A stretch of 64,000 bases of DNA, taken from positions 620,001-684,000 of the forward strand of contig OZ245364.1 in the NCBI GenBank assembly GCA_965226545.1, read 5' to 3'. The notes below the pieces were generated by a model that was not told the origin of the DNA, ran no database searches, and saw only the letters and a program-made list of their open reading frames with translations. The DNA is from JAHRAW01 sp965226545 (GTDB lineage Bacteria; Pseudomonadota; Gammaproteobacteria; Arenicellales; Poriferihabitantaceae). Both the position numbers and the translations under genes were made by a program. This document shows positions 42,701 through 52,189 of this stretch, piece after piece; position 1 is the first letter of the stretch; the number at the start of each line of letters is the position of its first letter.

Positions 42701-45700
42701 ACGGCGTTACTTTCTACCCCAACACGCCCGCCATAAACGGCTCGGCACTCGTGGCGGCGACTTATGAATTTACCTATCATGTGCGCGATGCGCACGGCGT
42801 CACCGCATCGAGTGCGACATCATTATTCATCGCCGCCGGTGCCTTGGCTGCGCCGGATAATCCCGAGGTGTTCGTGCTGATCAACACCACCGGTTATGTT
42901 CCAGTGCCCGAAACCGCAAACGGTCTTGGCACGGTCAGTGCCTCCATCGACAGCGGCTTGCCGAGCGGCATAACCTTCGATGCGACCCGGCATGCATTGC
43001 ATGTATACACGGCACAGACGGTGGTTGGGGATCACACCGCTGTCGTCAGCGCAAAGGATTCATTTAACACCCCCGCCGATGATAGCACCTGGAATTTAAC
43101 GGTACGTGTCGTCGAACGACCGGTATTCACCACCTCGCCGGCGAGTATCAAAGCCGCCACCTACTCCGTCAGCGCATTAAGTTTCACCAGTGCCGACAGC
43201 GGCACAAGCACCCTTTACCCCAACGCCTTAACCATCAACGCCGCCGTGGGCGGCTATTCGCCGATTACGGAGCATCGCACCGAAGGCAATTTGGCGGCAA
43301 GCGGGATGAACATCGCCGTCCAACCGGATGAAAGCGTCATCATCAGCGGTAGCCCAACCCGAGCCGGCGATTACACCTACACCCGCATCGCCGTCGACAG
43401 CAACCCCGACGGCCCGCGCGAGGGGATGCGTACATTAACAGTGCATGTTTACGCCAAACCCGAATTTGCGAGCGCGCAAAGCGATTTGCGACTCACCCAA
43501 GGGCAACCGATGGTAACCCAAGCGTTAGTGGCCGCAAGCGGCGGGTTCGACGGGGCCGGCGATGGCTTGGCGTATACCATCGAGCCGACCACTTTCGCCG
43601 CCGGCTTGACATTCGATGGCAGCGCAACCCCGCCAACCATCAGCGGTACGCCGACCGATGCAAGCGACGCAACCGTGCGCTACACCTTAACCGCCACGGA
43701 CGATAACGGGGCGTTTGCGCGCAACAGTTTCTCGGTGGGCATTGCCGGGCCGTTAAATGTGGCGCTTGCCCCTGAATTAACCTTTACCGTCGGCGAATCG
43801 TTGGTGCTGGACGATGCCACAGGTGGCGTGGAACCGTATATGACGCGCACTTTATCCGACACTGCCGGCGGCATCACCGCCAACACATTCACCAACGGGC
43901 TGGTATTCAACCCCGAAACGCGCACGATTGCCGGGCAACTTAACGTGACCACGGGCGACCACTTGACCTACAGCGGCTTGACCTACGAAGTAACCGACGC
44001 CAATGGCGCAACCGCCAACGATGAATTTAGTTTCACCGTGCAACCGATTGCGTTTAACCAACCGTCGCGCGAATTGTTGGTCACCCGCGGCAGCAATGCC
44101 ACTTTCACTTTGATTGGCGCGCAACACTTCCGCCAAGCCATCGGCGGCGATATTGAATATACCGTCACCGAGCCCGTAAAGACTTATGAAGGATTGTTTT
44201 TTGAAGACGACATCGGCGCATTCGTCACCACCACTGACTTCGACGAGAACATCTTGCCGTCTGACAAAATCACCTACATCATCAGCGCCGAATATCAATA
44301 CGGCGGCATAACCGGCGGCGCACCTGCGGTGCAAACCGTCGTCATCACCGCCTTCAACCCCGAAGAACTGCTGCCGATTAACGAAGTCGTGTTATCCGAA
44401 GTCGCATCCGCCTCAGTCGCCGGCACCTTGGGCGCAATCACCGACCGCCTTGCCGAAGCCAACATCTTGGCGCCGTATTTTTCCATCGGCGGACAATCGC
44501 CGTTGATGGCGTTGGCAACCAACGCAAAAGCCTGGGCCGACGGCGAATTGGATGAAAAAGAAGTGCTGAACAATAGCCAACTGATACTGCCACTCGGCGT
44601 CGGTGGCGGGCAAACCATTTGGTCGCAAATCGCCCTGTGGGCAAGCGCGCATTATCGCAATATGCACGGCGACAACGATGCGATTGATTGGAAAGGCAGC
44701 GTCAGCGGCGGGCATATTGGATTCGATATTGCCGCCAGCGAAAATATGCTGTTTGGCTTGGCCTTCTCGCGCACCAAAGCCGATATGGAATATCGCATCC
44801 TCGAAAACGATGTCGAAGGCGGGCATATAATGACCTTGCGCAGCGTCTATCCGTATCTCAACTGGCGCATCGGCGAATCCAATTTGTGGGCGAGTGTCGG
44901 CGACGGCGAAGGTGAAATCACCATCAGCCAAGACGGCGAAGAATTCGAAAGCGATGTCGGGCTGATAGCGGTTGGGCTCGGCGTCAGCAACGATGTATCG
45001 CCGCAAGTGCAACTGCGCCTCGAAATGCGCGGCGGTGAACTCGACATCGAAGGCAACGAAGCGCGCACCGTGCTGGCGCAAGACATCAGCACCAACACCG
45101 CCCGCGCAATGATTAAATGGCACGACAGCGCATTGCGCAGCGATATGCGTTCGGCGTTTGTCGAAATCGGCGTGCGCAACGACGGCGGAGACGGCGACAC
45201 CGGCGCATCGATGGAAACCGCAATGGGCTACAAACAACACAGCCACCTTGCAACCACCATCGAATTCGTCATACACGGCTTGGTTGGGCGCGAAGATTAC
45301 AACGAATGGGGCGCCTTTGGGCAATTCCGCATGGCCGCCGGCTTCGACGGACAAGGCTTGGCATTGCGCATGCGCCCGAGTTACGGCGAATCGCAAGGCG
45401 AATTCGGGCGGGTGTGGGATGATGAATTGGTCGACAAATTAACCGGCGACGACGATGCCGACGCCTATCAATGGCGCAACGAATCGCGGCTGTCCTACGG
45501 CATCCAAAGCACGCGCGGCTTGATTGCGCCGTTCGGCGAAATCATCAGCGCCGGCGACGACATCTATCGTCTCGGCGTCGATTGGTCGCCGCGCAATTTG
45601 TGGACTCGCCACATCGACTTAAACCTCACCGGTGAACATCATCGCAATCAAGCCGGCGCGAATGAACGGCGTGTGTTGTTGCAGGGGGAAGTGAAGTTTT

Positions 45701-45702
45701 AA
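42685..45702 (+). CDS. C-terminal part of the frameshifted autotransporter: Ig repeats plus beta-barrel
   Basis: A 1005-residue open frame that continues the Ig-like array (GLPSGITFDATRHAL, AGLTFDGSATPPTISGTP and others) for about 600 residues. It ends in an autotransporter-like outer-membrane beta-barrel (about 645-1005, from SQIALWASAHYRN through alternating-strand segments to the terminal VLLQGEVKF, with the final F typical of barrels). An ATG occurs at 42685 but has no Shine-Dalgarno and no signal peptide, so independent function is unlikely. The intact protein would be about 1,735 residues and display the Ig stalk on the cell surface. Confidence 0.82.
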   Translation: MDHRLNGVTFYPNTPAINGSALVAATYEFTYHVRDAHGVTASSATSLFIAAGALAAPDNPEVFVLINTTGYVPVPETANGLGTVSASIDSGLPSGITFDATRHALHVYTAQTVVGDHTAVVSAKDSFNTPADDSTWNLTVRVVERPVFTTSPASIKAATYSVSALSFTSADSGTSTLYPNALTINAAVGGYSPITEHRTEGNLAASGMNIAVQPDESVIISGSPTRAGDYTYTRIAVDSNPDGPREGMRTLTVHVYAKPEFASAQSDLRLTQGQPMVTQALVAASGGFDGAGDGLAYTIEPTTFAAGLTFDGSATPPTISGTPTDASDATVRYTLTATDDNGAFARNSFSVGIAGPLNVALAPELTFTVGESLVLDDATGGVEPYMTRTLSDTAGGITANTFTNGLVFNPETRTIAGQLNVTTGDHLTYSGLTYEVTDANGATANDEFSFTVQPIAFNQPSRELLVTRGSNATFTLIGAQHFRQAIGGDIEYTVTEPVKTYEGLFFEDDIGAFVTTTDFDENILPSDKITYIISAEYQYGGITGGAPAVQTVVITAFNPEELLPINEVVLSEVASASVAGTLGAITDRLAEANILAPYFSIGGQSPLMALATNAKAWADGELDEKEVLNNSQLILPLGVGGGQTIWSQIALWASAHYRNMHGDNDAIDWKGSVSGGHIGFDIAASENMLFGLAFSRTKADMEYRILENDVEGGHIMTLRSVYPYLNWRIGESNLWASVGDGEGEITISQDGEEFESDVGLIAVGLGVSNDVSPQVQLRLEMRGGELDIEGNEARTVLAQDISTNTARAMIKWHDSALRSDMRSAFVEIGVRNDGGDGDTGASMETAMGYKQHSHLATTIEFVIHGLVGREDYNEWGAFGQFRMAAGFDGQGLALRMRPSYGESQGEFGRVWDDELVDKLTGDDDADAYQWRNESRLSYGIQSTRGLIAPFGEIISAGDDIYRLGVDWSPRNLWTRHIDLNLTGEHHRNQAGANERRVLLQGEVKF

Positions 45703-45824
45703 TTGGTGAATTTTGTGACTGTGTTGTCGATGTTGATTGTGTCGACCGTGTCACTGTGTACTGTCGTTACTTAAGTGCCGTTAATTAAGTAACCGCAAAC
45801 ACAAAAGTAAACACGAACAAAAAT

Positions 45825-45858
45825 GCCCGTCGTTGTCCTCGGATGCGGCGGGCTTTTT
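45825..45858 (+). terminator. Intrinsic terminator after the autotransporter
   Basis: GCCCGTCG pairs with CGGCGGGC (one G-T) around a 13-base loop, followed by TTTTT. It resembles the terminator at 11703. Confidence 0.75.
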
Positions 45859-45965
45859 GTCACTTGTAACTTGGTAACTTGCACTTGTGACTTGCACTTG
45901 TAACTTGCACTTGTGATTTGTGCATTGCAATTGTGACTTGTAATCGCGCCTTGCAATTGTGACTG
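45859..45965. repeat. Degenerate cttgcacttgtgact word repeat
   Basis: About ten variants of ACTTGTGACTTGCACTTGTA fill the gap before the oxidoreductase gene. No gene is seen. Confidence 0.7.
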
Positions 45966-45999
45966 CCATTAACTTCGACTAACCGCTAACCGCAACCTA

Positions 46000-48474
46000 A
46001 TGCCGTCAACCAACACGCTCCCCTCCCGCGCATCCGCCGTCATCATCGGCGGCGGCGTGATTGGTGCAAGTGCGGCGTATCATCTCGCCAAATTGGGCTG
46101 GTCGGATGTGGTGCTGTGCGAACGCAAACAATTCGCCTGCGGCACCACTTGGCATGCCGCCGGCTTGGTCGGCACGATGCGCGCCAATGAAAGCCATGCG
46201 CGGTTGTGTGAATACTCGATGGCGGTGTTGCGCGAACTCGAATCCGAGACCGGACAATCCACCGGCTTTAAACAAGTCGGTTCATTATCGATAGCGCACG
46301 GCATCGACCGATTCGAAGAACTCAAACGCGTGGCGGCGATGAACAACGCCTTTGGCGTAACTCGCGTCGATATGGTTACGCCGGACGAAATCAAAAAATT
46401 GCATCCATTGGTCAACACCGATGATTTGCTCGGCGGCAGTTGGGTTGCGCAAGACGGCTATGCCAGCCCGGTCGATGTCACCGCATCCTTCATCAAAGGC
46501 GCGCGTGCGCACGGTGCGCAATGCATCGAAGGCGTCGAGGTGACGCAGATACATCAAGCCAACGGCAAAGTCAGCGGCGTAACCGCGCGCATCGATGGCG
46601 AAAGCGTGCACATCGATGCCGAGTTTGTCGTCAACTGCGGCGGGATGTGGGCGCATTCGCTCGGCAAAATGGCGGGGGTTAATGTGCCGCTGCATGCCTG
46701 CGAACATTATTACGCGGTTACCGAAAAACTCGACCTGCCGAACGACTTGCCGGTGATGCGCGACCATGACAAATGCGCCTATTACAAACCCGAAGCCGGC
46801 GGCATACTGGTCGGGGCGTTTGAACCGGATGCGGTGGCTTGGGGACAGGACGGCATCGCCGATGATTTTTGTTTCGATGAGTTGGAAGGGCATACCGAAG
46901 CGCAATTGATGCCGGTGTTGGCGGATGCGATGGAACGCGTGCCGATTTTGCAGACGGTCGGGTGGCGCAAATTTTTTTGCGGCCCGGAAAGTTTCACCCC
47001 GGATGACCAATTCCATCTCGGCGAATCGCCCGAGTTGCGCAATTTTTACATCGCCGCCGGGTTAAACTCAGTCGGCATCCAAACCTCCGGCGGCTTGGGG
47101 CGCGCGTTGGCCGAATGGATGGACAAAGGTCACGCGCCGATGGATTTATGGGGCAACGATGTGCGGCGGATGTTTGCCTTCCAAAACACTCGCCGATATT
47201 TGCGCGCGCGCGTATCGGAAACGCTCGGCTTGCTCTACGCCAATCATTATCCGTATCGACAAATGCAATCGGCGCGCAATGTGCGCCATTCGCCGATACA
47301 CGAACGCTTGCAGGTGTATAACGCCTGCTTCGGCGAAACCGCCGGCTGGGAACGCGCCAATTGGTTTGCGCCCGAAGGCGAGACGCCGCAATATCAATAC
47401 AGTTTCGGCAAACAAAATTGGTTTGCATATTCCGCGCAGGAACATCGCGCATTTCGCGAACAAGTTGCATTATTCGACCAAAGCAGTTTCGCCAAATACT
47501 TGGTGCAAGGACGCGACAGCGTACGCGCCTTGCAGCGCATCTGCACCGCCAACATCGACATCGCGCCGGGCAAATTAATCTACACCCATTGGCTCAACCC
47601 GCGCGGCGGCATCGAAGCCGATTTAACCGTCACCCGATTGCGCGAAGATCAATATCTCATCATCAGCGCGGCGGCAAGCGCGGGCAAGGATTTAAATTGG
47701 CTGGCGCGCAACATCGATTCGCAACTGCATTGCACAGTCGCCGATGTCACCTCCGCGTGGGCGGTGTTTGGCGTAATGGGGCCGGGCAGCCGCGCGTTGC
47801 TCAGCGAATCGTTGGATTGCGATTTATCGGTTGAGGCGTTTGCATTCGGCGCGGTGCAGCCGGTCGAGGTCGACTGCGCGCCGGGATTCGCGGCGCGGGT
47901 TTCATTCGTCGGCGAATTGGGCTGGGAATTATTGGTGCCGACGGATATGGCGCGCCATGCATTCGATTATTTATTGGCGCGCGGGCAAGCGCACGATTTG
48001 CGCTTGGCCGGCATGCATGCCTTGGACAGCGGACGGATTGAAAAGAAATTTTTGCATTTCGGTCACGATGTCGCCGACGAAGACACGCCGCTGGAATGCG
48101 GCTGCGGATTTGTGTGCGATTTAACCAAGTCGACCGAATTCATCGGACAAGACGCCATCGCCGCGCAAAAGGCAAGCGGGCAATGGCGACAAAAAAGATT
48201 GGTGCAATTTTTACTGCGCGACCCAGAGGTGATGCTCTATCACCACGAACCGATTTTACGCAACGGCGCAACCGTCGGCTATCTCACCTCCGGCGCTTAT
48301 GGGCATACGCTCGGCGGTGCGGTTGGGTTGGGCTATGTCAAACACGCGGACGGCGTCGATGCCGCGTATTTGGCCGACGGCGAATTCGCCATCGATGTCG
48401 GCGGCGTCACAGTGCCGGCGCAGGCGAGTTTGTCGGCGTTATACGACCCGAAAGGGCTGCGGATGCGGGGGTGA
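46000..48474 (+). CDS. FAD-dependent dimethylglycine/sarcosine dehydrogenase-like protein with GcvT domain
   Basis: An 824-residue two-domain enzyme. The N-terminal FAD oxidase domain has VIIGGGVIGASAAYHLAKLG and the WHAAGLVGTMR block near the flavin-binding site. The C-terminal half (about 430-820) is a GcvT-like tetrahydrofolate domain (PRGGIEADLTVTRL, GYLTSGAYGHTLGGAVGLGY). Such proteins oxidatively demethylate dimethylglycine, sarcosine or related N-methyl amines and transfer the one-carbon unit to folate. The exact substrate is not readable. The gene is followed by a gap and then tauABC. Confidence 0.88.
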   Translation: MPSTNTLPSRASAVIIGGGVIGASAAYHLAKLGWSDVVLCERKQFACGTTWHAAGLVGTMRANESHARLCEYSMAVLRELESETGQSTGFKQVGSLSIAHGIDRFEELKRVAAMNNAFGVTRVDMVTPDEIKKLHPLVNTDDLLGGSWVAQDGYASPVDVTASFIKGARAHGAQCIEGVEVTQIHQANGKVSGVTARIDGESVHIDAEFVVNCGGMWAHSLGKMAGVNVPLHACEHYYAVTEKLDLPNDLPVMRDHDKCAYYKPEAGGILVGAFEPDAVAWGQDGIADDFCFDELEGHTEAQLMPVLADAMERVPILQTVGWRKFFCGPESFTPDDQFHLGESPELRNFYIAAGLNSVGIQTSGGLGRALAEWMDKGHAPMDLWGNDVRRMFAFQNTRRYLRARVSETLGLLYANHYPYRQMQSARNVRHSPIHERLQVYNACFGETAGWERANWFAPEGETPQYQYSFGKQNWFAYSAQEHRAFREQVALFDQSSFAKYLVQGRDSVRALQRICTANIDIAPGKLIYTHWLNPRGGIEADLTVTRLREDQYLIISAAASAGKDLNWLARNIDSQLHCTVADVTSAWAVFGVMGPGSRALLSESLDCDLSVEAFAFGAVQPVEVDCAPGFAARVSFVGELGWELLVPTDMARHAFDYLLARGQAHDLRLAGMHALDSGRIEKKFLHFGHDVADEDTPLECGCGFVCDLTKSTEFIGQDAIAAQKASGQWRQKRLVQFLLRDPEVMLYHHEPILRNGATVGYLTSGAYGHTLGGAVGLGYVKHADGVDAAYLADGEFAIDVGGVTVPAQASLSALYDPKGLRMRG

Positions 48475-48788
48475 CATAGATTTTTGGCGGGGTTTTGGCG
48501 CGAGTATTGGCGGGGGGTGACGAGTATTTTAATGCGTATTAATGCGTATTAATGCATATTGACGGGTTGGGCGGCGTCGAAAGCGGGATTAAGCGGGGTA
48601 ACAGGGCGCGATTGACCGTTTGCAATGGCGGCAAAATTATGCCAATATCATTGACCGTGCGATGTGTATATGCGCGCTTGGCGGAGGGGTATGCGCTTTG
48701 GTGCGATTGATGCGCATCGCATTGGGTTCACTTTTTTATTTTTCGCTTTTTCATTCTTTTTTATTCTTTTCATTAGCAGGAGTAACAA
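48475..48788. other. Intergenic region upstream of tauA
   Basis: A 314-base gap. It holds three direct copies of AATGCGTATT-like words (48532-48560), a promoter (48612) and a T-rich leader (48730-48775). No gene of convincing quality is seen. Confidence 0.5.
48612..48640 (+). promoter_or_regulatory. Putative tauA promoter
   Basis: TTGACC (48612-48617), a 17-base spacer and AATTAT (48635-48640), about 150 bases before tauA. A GGAG Shine-Dalgarno precedes ATG 48789. Confidence 0.45.
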
Positions 48789-49802
48789 ATGTCCTTTATT
48801 AAACAGAAGTTGTTTTCACTGATAGCGGCGGCGCTGATGTTGGCGTTTGCAGGCGCGGCGGTTGCCAAAGAAGTTACCATTGGCTACCAAGGCGTGTGCA
48901 ATCCGTGGAAGTGGAAAATCCAAACCGGCGCGTTTGAAACCGCGACCGGCTATGACATCAACTGGCGGAAGTTCGATTCAGGCGGCGCCGTGATGAACGC
49001 AATGGCATCCGGCGATGTGCATATCGCAATGGCCGGTTCCAGCCCGATCGCCTCGGCGGTCAGTCGCGGCGTCGATGTGCAGTTGTTCTGGATTATGGAA
49101 GACATCGCCGCCGCGGAAGCGTTGGTGGTGCGCAACGGTTCAGGCATCGTCGCGCCGCAGGATTTGCCCGGCAAAACCATCGGTGTGCCGTTTGTATCAA
49201 CCACGCATTTCCACATGTTGTTTGCCCTCGAGCAATTCGGCATCAACCCGAAGAAAGTCGACATTCGCAATATGCAGCCCAACGCCATTGCATCGGCGTG
49301 GGAAAGCGGCGCGATTGACGGCGCATTTGTTTGGGATCCCGCGCTTGGTCGCATCAAGAAAAGCGGCAAAGTGTTGGTGACCTCGGGGCAATTGTCAGCC
49401 TGGGGCAAAGCGACGTTTGACGGCACCGTGGTGTTGCGCAAGTGGGCAAGTTCCAACCGCAAGTTCATGGGGCAATTCGTCAAAACCATCAGCGAAGCCG
49501 ACGCCGATTACCGCGACAATCCGGGTAAATGGACGCCGAATTCGGCGCGGGTGAAAGCCACGCAAGCGTTGGCCGGGTGCAACCCCGCCGATGTGCCGGG
49601 CATTCTCGCGCTGTATGATTTCCCGACGCTCGAACAACAAGCCTCGAACACTTGGCTTGGCGGCGGCAAAAACGGCGGCGCGGCAAAAGCGCTGTACTTC
49701 ACCTCCGATTTTCTTAAGAACGAAAAGAAAATCGATTCATTGAAGCCTGACTACGGCAAGTTTGTAACCGACGCCTATGTCAAAGCGGCGATGAAGTTGT
49801 AA
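48789..49802 (+). CDS. tauA: Taurine ABC transporter substrate-binding protein
   Basis: Periplasmic binding protein for taurine or a similar sulfonate. A 337-residue protein with signal peptide ending AAVAKE, mature start EVTIGYQGVCNPWKW, then VMNAMASGDVHIAMAGSSPIA, GKTIGVPFVSTTHFHM and AWESGAIDGAFVWDPALGRI, matching TauA. tauB and tauC follow on the same strand. A stem-loop after the stop may reduce transcription into tauB. Confidence 0.92.
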   Translation: MSFIKQKLFSLIAAALMLAFAGAAVAKEVTIGYQGVCNPWKWKIQTGAFETATGYDINWRKFDSGGAVMNAMASGDVHIAMAGSSPIASAVSRGVDVQLFWIMEDIAAAEALVVRNGSGIVAPQDLPGKTIGVPFVSTTHFHMLFALEQFGINPKKVDIRNMQPNAIASAWESGAIDGAFVWDPALGRIKKSGKVLVTSGQLSAWGKATFDGTVVLRKWASSNRKFMGQFVKTISEADADYRDNPGKWTPNSARVKATQALAGCNPADVPGILALYDFPTLEQQASNTWLGGGKNGGAAKALYFTSDFLKNEKKIDSLKPDYGKFVTDAYVKAAMKL

Positions 49803-49826
49803 TTGTTGTGCTGTTTGCAACGCATT

Positions 49827-49847
49827 GCGGGGGGCATCGCCCCCCGC
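49827..49847 (+). terminator. Stem-loop after tauA
   Basis: GCGGGGGG pairs perfectly with CCCCCCGC around CATCG; a run of eight or nine T begins about 13 bases later. It is either an attenuating terminator or an mRNA-stabilising hairpin favouring tauA over tauBC. Confidence 0.65.
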
Positions 49848-50138
49848 ATTTGCGGTACATTTTTTTTGTGATTTTGTATTAAGTGTTAATCATTATCATT
49901 ATCATTAACGTTAACTTGTACTCGTGCTTTTTAACTTGCATTAACGACAACAATTATCGTGGCAACAATAATAGGTCGCTTGCGGATAATTGTCGTGGTT
50001 AATGGTGCAGTGGTAATCCGTTAACATCGATGCGCGGTGTTTGTGCAACAAGCAAGGCGCATTGCAAAACGCGCATTGCAAAACAATCGGGTTGAACAAT
50101 CGACCCAACCAATCGGGCGAAACCAATCGGGGTGACAC
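49848..50138. other. tauA-tauB spacer
   Basis: A 291-base spacer with repeated ATTATCATT words (49888-49910). An inverted repeat has arms ACAATTATC-like at about 49950 and GATAATTGT at about 49984. A GGGGTG Shine-Dalgarno precedes tauB. A minus-strand cysteine-rich open frame here is judged spurious. Confidence 0.45.
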
Positions 50139-51062
50139 ATGCCAAAATTATTATTGCAAGATGTATCGATGGTGTTTTCCGGCGGCGAAGGCGGCGAAGT
50201 GCGCGCGCTCGACCACATTGATTTGGAAGTCAACGACGGCGAATTTGTCGTTGCCTTGGGCGCATCCGGCTGCGGCAAAACCACCTTGTTGAATTTAATG
50301 GCCGGCTTTTTATCGCCGACCGACGGCGTCGCCTGTTTGGATTATCGCGGCGAACGCCGCCCCATCGACAAACCCGGCGCCGAACGTGCGGTGGTCACAA
50401 GCGAAGGCTATGAAAAAGTCGCGCCCAACGATGCGCGCGAATTGGTCGAAATCGCCGGGCCGGGCAAGGATAGGGGCGTGGTGTTTCAGCGGCATGCATT
50501 GTTGCCGTGGCTCAATGTTATCGACAACGCCAGTTTCGGCTTGAAACTTTCCGGCGTCGGCAAAAAGGAACGGCATCGTCGCGCCGCCAAATTTTTGGAT
50601 TTGGTCGGGCTGTCCGATTTTTACGGGCATAAAGTGTATCAACTGTCCGGCGGCATGCAACAACGCGTCGGCATTGCGCGCGCATTAACTTGCGACCCGG
50701 CGATGTTGTTGATGGACGAACCACTCGGTGCGTTGGATGCGTTGACGCGCGAAAAAACCCAGGAGTTAATTCTCGATGTGTGGTCGCAGACGCAAAAGAT
50801 GATTTTCTTCATCACCCACAGCGTCGAAGAGGCGTTGTTTTTGGCGACGCGATTAATCGTTATGTCGCCGCGCCCCGGACGCATCACCCATTCCTTCGAT
50901 TTGGATTTTTGCCGACGATTTTTGGACAGCGACCCCAGCCAACGCAATGCGCGCGAAATTAAATCCACTCCGGATTTCATCGAAGTGCGCGAAAAGGTGC
51001 TGAACATCATCCACAGCGATGAAGAACAAGGCGCGGCACAAAGCGGCCGCGATTTGATGTAA
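50139..51062 (+). CDS. tauB: Taurine ABC transporter ATP-binding protein
   Basis: A 307-residue ATPase with Walker A GASGCGKTT at 41-49, Q-loop VFQRHALLPWLNV, signature LSGGMQQRVGIA, Walker B MLLMDEPLGALD and switch region FFITHSVEEALFLA. A segment of about 45 residues after the Walker A helix (SPTDGVACLDYRGERRPIDK and on) is longer than in E. coli TauB but seen in the marine subgroup. Confidence 0.92.
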   Translation: MPKLLLQDVSMVFSGGEGGEVRALDHIDLEVNDGEFVVALGASGCGKTTLLNLMAGFLSPTDGVACLDYRGERRPIDKPGAERAVVTSEGYEKVAPNDARELVEIAGPGKDRGVVFQRHALLPWLNVIDNASFGLKLSGVGKKERHRRAAKFLDLVGLSDFYGHKVYQLSGGMQQRVGIARALTCDPAMLLMDEPLGALDALTREKTQELILDVWSQTQKMIFFITHSVEEALFLATRLIVMSPRPGRITHSFDLDFCRRFLDSDPSQRNAREIKSTPDFIEVREKVLNIIHSDEEQGAAQSGRDLM

Positions 51063-51065
51063 GCG

Positions 51066-51160
51066 GCGCGACTTGATTGAAACTTCGATTAACATTTCGA
51101 TTAACACTTCGATTGCACTTCGACTGTGCTTTGACTACAACTTGATTGCACTTTGATTCA
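51066..51160. repeat. Degenerate cttcgattaacact words between tauB and tauC
   Basis: Repeated ACTTCGATT and ACTTTGATT words, about eight variants, fill the tauB-tauC spacer up to the GGAGCGA Shine-Dalgarno-like region before ATG 51181. Confidence 0.65.
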
Positions 51161-51180
51161 CCCATCCACCGGAGCGAACA

Positions 51181-52137
51181 ATGATTGGCATGTTATTTAA
51201 ACGCAAAAAAACCGGCGTACAAGGCGAAGCCTACGGCGCGCCGGGCAGCGGCAGCGGATTGGTTGCGAGCATCATCAGCGTGACCTTGGTCATCTCGACC
51301 TGGGTGTTCATCACCCAACCGCTGTTCACCGCCTACGATGTCGCCGAAGTGCTCGATGATTCCAACAGCCCGGTGCTCGATGCATCCGGCGACCCGGTGA
51401 TTGTCAAAACGCCGCTGTTGGATGAATACGGCAACCCGACCAAAGCGCCGTTAATCAAGCCGCTGTTTTTGCCGTCGCCGCAAGCGATGGCCGAACGCTT
51501 TGTGCGGCTGCTCAATGAAGAATTCAGCGGCGGCACAATGTTTGTGCATATCTGGGAAAGCATCAAGCGCGTCTATGGCGCATTCTTCTTCGGCGTATTA
51601 ATCGGCGTGCCGCTCGGCGTGTTGATGGCAATCAACCGCCACATTCGCGGCTTCTTCGACCCGATTATCGAATTCTATCGCCCCATCCCGCCGCTGGCGT
51701 ATTTGCCGCTGATGATTGTATGGTTTGGCATCGGCGAATTAACCAAAGTGTTGGTCATCCTGCTGGCGGTGTTTGCGCCGATGGTATTGTCGGCGCGCGC
51801 CGGCGTGCGCTCGGTGCCGATTGAACAAATCCACGCCGCCTATTCGATGGGCGCCTCGCGCATACAAGTCATCTGGCACGTGATATTAAAAGGCGCGATG
51901 CCGGAAATTTTAACCGGCATGCGCATCAGCATGGCATTCGGCTGGACCACCGTGGTCGCCGCCGAACTCGCCGCAGCCCAAGCCGGCTTGGGCGCAATGA
52001 TTAAAGCCGCCGCCGACTTTTTGGTAACCGACGTCGTCATCGTCGGCATCGTCGTCATCGGCGTCATCGCCTATTCCTCCGACATGCTGGTGCGTTGGTG
52101 CGAACGCATTGCGGTGCCGTGGAAGGGGCGGATGTAA
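51181..52137 (+). CDS. tauC: Taurine ABC transporter permease
   Basis: A 318-residue inner-membrane permease with the conserved block EFYRPIPPLAYLPLMIVWFG and EAA loop AAYSMGASRIQVIWHVILKG, both characteristic of SsuC/TauC. A periplasmic loop of about 55 residues (VLDDSNSPVLDASGDP and on) after the first helix is longer than in E. coli TauC. Confidence 0.92.
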   Translation: MIGMLFKRKKTGVQGEAYGAPGSGSGLVASIISVTLVISTWVFITQPLFTAYDVAEVLDDSNSPVLDASGDPVIVKTPLLDEYGNPTKAPLIKPLFLPSPQAMAERFVRLLNEEFSGGTMFVHIWESIKRVYGAFFFGVLIGVPLGVLMAINRHIRGFFDPIIEFYRPIPPLAYLPLMIVWFGIGELTKVLVILLAVFAPMVLSARAGVRSVPIEQIHAAYSMGASRIQVIWHVILKGAMPEILTGMRISMAFGWTTVVAAELAAAQAGLGAMIKAAADFLVTDVVIVGIVVIGVIAYSSDMLVRWCERIAVPWKGRM

Positions 52138-52189
52138 CGTGGGGGTAAGGCGGATGCGGTATGATGTGCATGCCCACGACAAGTGAAAT

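Noticed and set aside
42680..42702. Programmed -1 frameshift in the autotransporter
   Set aside because: No X-XXY-YYZ slippery heptamer or downstream pseudoknot is evident, so mutation or assembly error is simpler.
44413..45396. Long antisense open frame opposite the autotransporter barrel
   Set aside because: It mirrors the codon pattern of the sense strand and encodes no recognisable motif; typical shadow frame.
48559..48574. Second copy of the 16-mer TTGACGGGTTGGGCGG found in the 11765 promoter
   Set aside because: No -10 element follows at a suitable distance; likely a shared low-complexity G-rich word.
49941..50138. Minus-strand 65-residue cysteine-rich open frame in the tauA-tauB spacer
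   Set aside because: No Shine-Dalgarno, overlaps the tauB upstream region antisense, and the cysteines come from repeated TTGC/GCAA words.
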